Assembly: GCA_015064585.1 (NCBI GenBank)
Contig: SVRY01000012.1
Coordinates: 1-63,615 of the forward strand
Reading direction: 5' to 3'
Source: Oscillospiraceae bacterium
Lineage (GTDB): Bacteria > Bacillota > Clostridia > Oscillospirales > CAG-272
DNA: 63,615 nucleotides
Positions 61,868 to 63,615 of the stretch are shown here, piece by piece (the first letter of the stretch is position 1; the number at the start of each line of letters is the position of its first letter). The translations under genes and the position numbers were made by a program. Under the pieces are notes generated by a model. That model was given only the letters and a program-made list of their open reading frames with translations, ran no database searches and had not been told where the DNA came from.

Positions 61868-63225
61868 AAAAGCTATTTAAACTCAAAGAAAACAAAACAA
61901 ATGTCAGAACGGAGATCATCGCCGGTATCACCACCTTTATGACCATGGCATACATTTTGGCGGTAAACCCCAGCATTCTAGGGGACGCAGGCATGGATCC
62001 CACCGCAGTACTGTTGGCAACCTGTCTTGCCTCTTTTGTAGGCACCGCCTGCATGGCTCTCATGGCAAACTATCCCTTCGCACTTTCTGCCGGTATGGGG
62101 CTGAATGCTTTTATGGCATATACTGTTGTAATCGGTTTTGGATATCCCTGGCAGGTAGCACTGCTTGCCGTATTCATTGAAGGTATTATATTTATCATTC
62201 TTTCATTGACCAAAGTCAGAGAGGCCATCTTCAATGCCATTCCCCTGTCCCTAAAGCATGCAGTTTCGGTGGGTATCGGTCTGTTTATTGCCTTTATCGG
62301 CTTGCAGAATGCCAAACTGACCGTCGATAACAGCTCTACTCTGGTATCCATCACCAGCTTTACCGACAATTTCACAACTGTCGGTATCGGCGCACTGCTT
62401 GCTATCATCGGCACTATTCTCACCGCTATTTTGTATATCAAAAACGTCAAAGGATCCATTCTGATCGGTATCATTGCCACATGGGGGATCGGAATGCTTT
62501 GTCAAGCAGTAGGGCTGTATGTGCCAAATCCCGCCGAAGGCTTCTACTCCCTGTACCCCTCGTTTGCTTTGACCGATTTTACAAAGCTTGGTGAGACCTT
62601 CGGACAGTGCTTCCATGTGAACATGAACGGTGTGGGTATTTTCAACTTTATTGTGATCATCTTCTCATTCCTATTTGTTGACCTGTTTGATACCCTGGGA
62701 ACCCTCATTGGTGTCAGCGCAAAAGCAAATATGCTGGATGATGAGGGCAAACTGCCCCGTATCCGTCCCGCGCTGTTGGCAGATGCCATTGGCACCACTG
62801 TAGGTGCGGTATTCGGTACTTCCACCACCACCACCTTTGTGGAGTCCGCATCCGGTGTTGCCGCAGGCGGCAGAACCGGTCTTACTTCCATGACCACTGC
62901 GGTTTTGTTCCTTATTTCCATGCTGTTTGCTCCCATCTTTACGGCAATTCCTTCCTTTGCCACCGCTCCCGCTTTGATCATCGTGGGATTCTTGATGTTC
63001 AGCAATATATCCAATCTGAAACTGAACAGCGAAAACTACGCATCCGCTATTCCCGCTTATCTCTGCATCATTGCAATGCCGCTGTTCTACAGCATTGCAG
63101 AAGGCATTGCTATCGGCGTGATCTCCTATGTGGTGATCAATCTGGCGTGCAAGAAATGGAAGGATATTTCTCCTGTGATGTACGTGCTTGCCGTACTTTT
63201 CATTCTCAAATATATTTTCCTGTAA
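61861..63225 (+). CDS. NCS2 purine permease (AzgA/PbuG-like)
   Basis: 454 residues with about 12-14 membrane helices. The NCS2 subset AzgA/PbuG signature is visible: AGITTFMTMAYILAVNP near the N-terminus, GMGLNAFMAY, and FGTSTTTTFVESASGVAAGGRTGLTSM. Transports adenine, guanine or hypoxanthine by proton symport. Co-transcribed with hpt, giving import plus salvage in one operon. Confidence 0.95.
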   Translation: MLEKLFKLKENKTNVRTEIIAGITTFMTMAYILAVNPSILGDAGMDPTAVLLATCLASFVGTACMALMANYPFALSAGMGLNAFMAYTVVIGFGYPWQVALLAVFIEGIIFIILSLTKVREAIFNAIPLSLKHAVSVGIGLFIAFIGLQNAKLTVDNSSTLVSITSFTDNFTTVGIGALLAIIGTILTAILYIKNVKGSILIGIIATWGIGMLCQAVGLYVPNPAEGFYSLYPSFALTDFTKLGETFGQCFHVNMNGVGIFNFIVIIFSFLFVDLFDTLGTLIGVSAKANMLDDEGKLPRIRPALLADAIGTTVGAVFGTSTTTTFVESASGVAAGGRTGLTSMTTAVLFLISMLFAPIFTAIPSFATAPALIIVGFLMFSNISNLKLNSENYASAIPAYLCIIAMPLFYSIAEGIAIGVISYVVINLACKKWKDISPVMYVLAVLFILKYIFL

Positions 63226-63228
63226 TCC

Positions 63229-63260
63229 AAAGGATCTGCGGCCATCGCAGATCCTTTTTT
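63229..63260 (+). terminator. Terminator after the purine permease
   Basis: AAAGGATCTGCG (63229-63240) pairs with CGCAGATCCTTT (63246-63257), then TTT. Confidence 0.9.
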
Positions 63261-63293
63261 ATCAAAAAAAATCGACTATTTTTCAAAAACATC

Positions 63294-63322
63294 TTGACAA
63301 AAAGGTTGATCTGTGCTATTAT
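63294..63322 (+). promoter_or_regulatory. Promoter of the tRNA genes
   Basis: TTGACA (63294-63299), 17 bp, TATTAT (63317-63322), 18 bp before tRNA-Ser. Confidence 0.8.
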
Positions 63323-63340
63323 AGCAATGTTGAGCGGTAC

Positions 63341-63432
63341 GGAGAGATGGCTGAGCTGGTCTAAGGCGCACGACTGGAAATCGTGTGAACGCTAATACCG
63401 TTCCGAGGGTTCGAATCCCTCTCTCTCCGCCA
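63341..63432 (+). tRNA. tRNA-Ser (anticodon GGA)
   Basis: 92 nt with encoded CCA (63430-63432). Acceptor stem GGAGAGA/TCTCTCC, discriminator G. Anticodon GGA (63376-63378) in CTGGAAA reads UCC/UCU. A long variable arm (GTGTGAACGCTAATACCGTTCC) marks it as a class II tRNA. T-arm GAGGGTTCGAATCCCTC. Confidence 0.95.
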
Positions 63433-63433
63433 T

Positions 63434-63466
63434 AAACAGCGAATGAGTTCCCTCATTCGCTGTTTT
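63434..63466 (+). terminator. Hairpin between the two tRNA genes
   Basis: AAACAGCGAATGAG (63434-63447) pairs with CTCATTCGCTGTTT (63452-63465), with a short T run; a possible terminator or processing signal. Confidence 0.7.
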
Positions 63467-63472
63467 CAAAAT

Positions 63473-63548
63473 GGGGCATTAGCGCAGCTGGGAGCGCACA
63501 ACACTGGCAGTGTTGGGGTCAGGGGTTCGAATCCCCTATGCTCCACCA
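63473..63548 (+). tRNA. tRNA-Ala (anticodon GGC)
   Basis: 76 nt with encoded CCA (63546-63548). Acceptor stem GGGGCAT/ATGCTCC (G-U), anticodon GGC (63506-63508) in loop CTGGCAG. T-arm AGGGGTTCGAATCCCCT. Alanine's G3-U70 determinant is seen as a G-U pair in the acceptor stem. Confidence 0.95.
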
Positions 63549-63555
63549 GAACAAG

Positions 63556-63603
63556 CAAATCCGAACTGTTTCGTTACGACGGAACTGTTCGGATTTGTTT
63601 TTT
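63556..63603 (+). terminator. Terminator after tRNA-Ala
   Basis: CAAATCCGAAC (63556-63566) pairs with GTTCGGATTTG (63587-63597), followed by TTTTTT. Confidence 0.85.
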
Positions 63604-63615
63604 ACTTTGATTATC

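Overview
This window looks like part of the chromosome of an anaerobic, low-to-mid-GC Gram-positive bacterium of the class Clostridia, probably an uncultured gut-type Oscillospirales or Christensenellales relative. The reasons are strong GGAGG ribosome binding sites, near-consensus TTGACA/TATAAT promoters with 17-bp spacers, a long Bacillus-type SRP RNA next to dnaX, the rimP-nusA-ylxR-ylxQ-infB operon, CotH/LTD surface lipoproteins, and a sodium-pumping decarboxylase operon. The lineage is an inference; no rRNA is present.

Layout. 1-2.8 kb: the 5' part of a large secreted GLUG/InlB-repeat surface protein, cut by the window edge. 3.2-6.5 kb: an OmpR-type two-component system and a small membrane-anchored XRE regulator. 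6.8-11 kb: ychF-hisS-aspS. 11-15.1 kb: a membrane protein, then rpmG-secE-nusG-rplK-rplA and a two-TM protein. 15.2-18.1 kb: an acyl-activating enzyme, an acyl carrier protein and a NERD-like membrane protein. 18.2-27.3 kb: the most unusual locus (below). 27.4-32.3 kb: rimP-nusA-ylxR-ylxQ-infB. 32.4-36.4 kb: a structured intergenic element, an XRE regulator and a CotH/LTD lipoprotein. 36.6-40.1 kb: SRP RNA-dnaX-ybaB-recR-apt. 40.2-43.1 kb: a DivIVA-like coiled-coil protein, an XRE-TPR regulator and a CDP-alcohol phosphatidyltransferase. 43.2-48.5 kb: a biotin-dependent Na+-pump operon with both a 12S-type and a 5S-type carboxyltransferase. 48.5-50.7 kb: a compact five-gene operon of unknown function (YkgJ, two unknown proteins, ArsR-DUF2087, XRE). 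50.8-59.6 kb: a TetR regulator divergent from a complete shikimate/phenylalanine/tyrosine operon. 59.6-63.2 kb: DUF1836 regulator, DegV, hpt and a purine permease. 63.3-63.5 kb: tRNA-Ser(GGA) and tRNA-Ala(GGC).

The system to look at is 18232-26231 on the minus strand with its divergent AraC-type regulator (26477-27271). In transcription order it encodes a short ResB/Ccs1-like protein, a short CcsA-like haem-handling protein with the tryptophan-rich WWD motif, a membrane-anchored YVTN-type beta-propeller fused to a di-haem MauG/cytochrome-c-peroxidase module (two CXXCH), and a 1335-residue exported protein with a propeller, two more CXXCH motifs and C-terminal binding modules. Propeller plus di-haem peroxidase-like subunit plus propeller-containing di-haem subunit, four c-type haems in all, is the subunit logic of anammox hydrazine synthase (beta, gamma and alpha). 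I propose a hydrazine-synthase-like extracellular multihaem complex with its own minimal System II cytochrome c maturation pair, in an organism otherwise looking like a fermentative Firmicute. The real reaction cannot be read from the sequence.

Other regions are largely housekeeping. Several intergenic regions carry clean operator-like palindromes beside local regulators (AraC/cytochrome locus, TetR/aro operon, DUF1836/degV).
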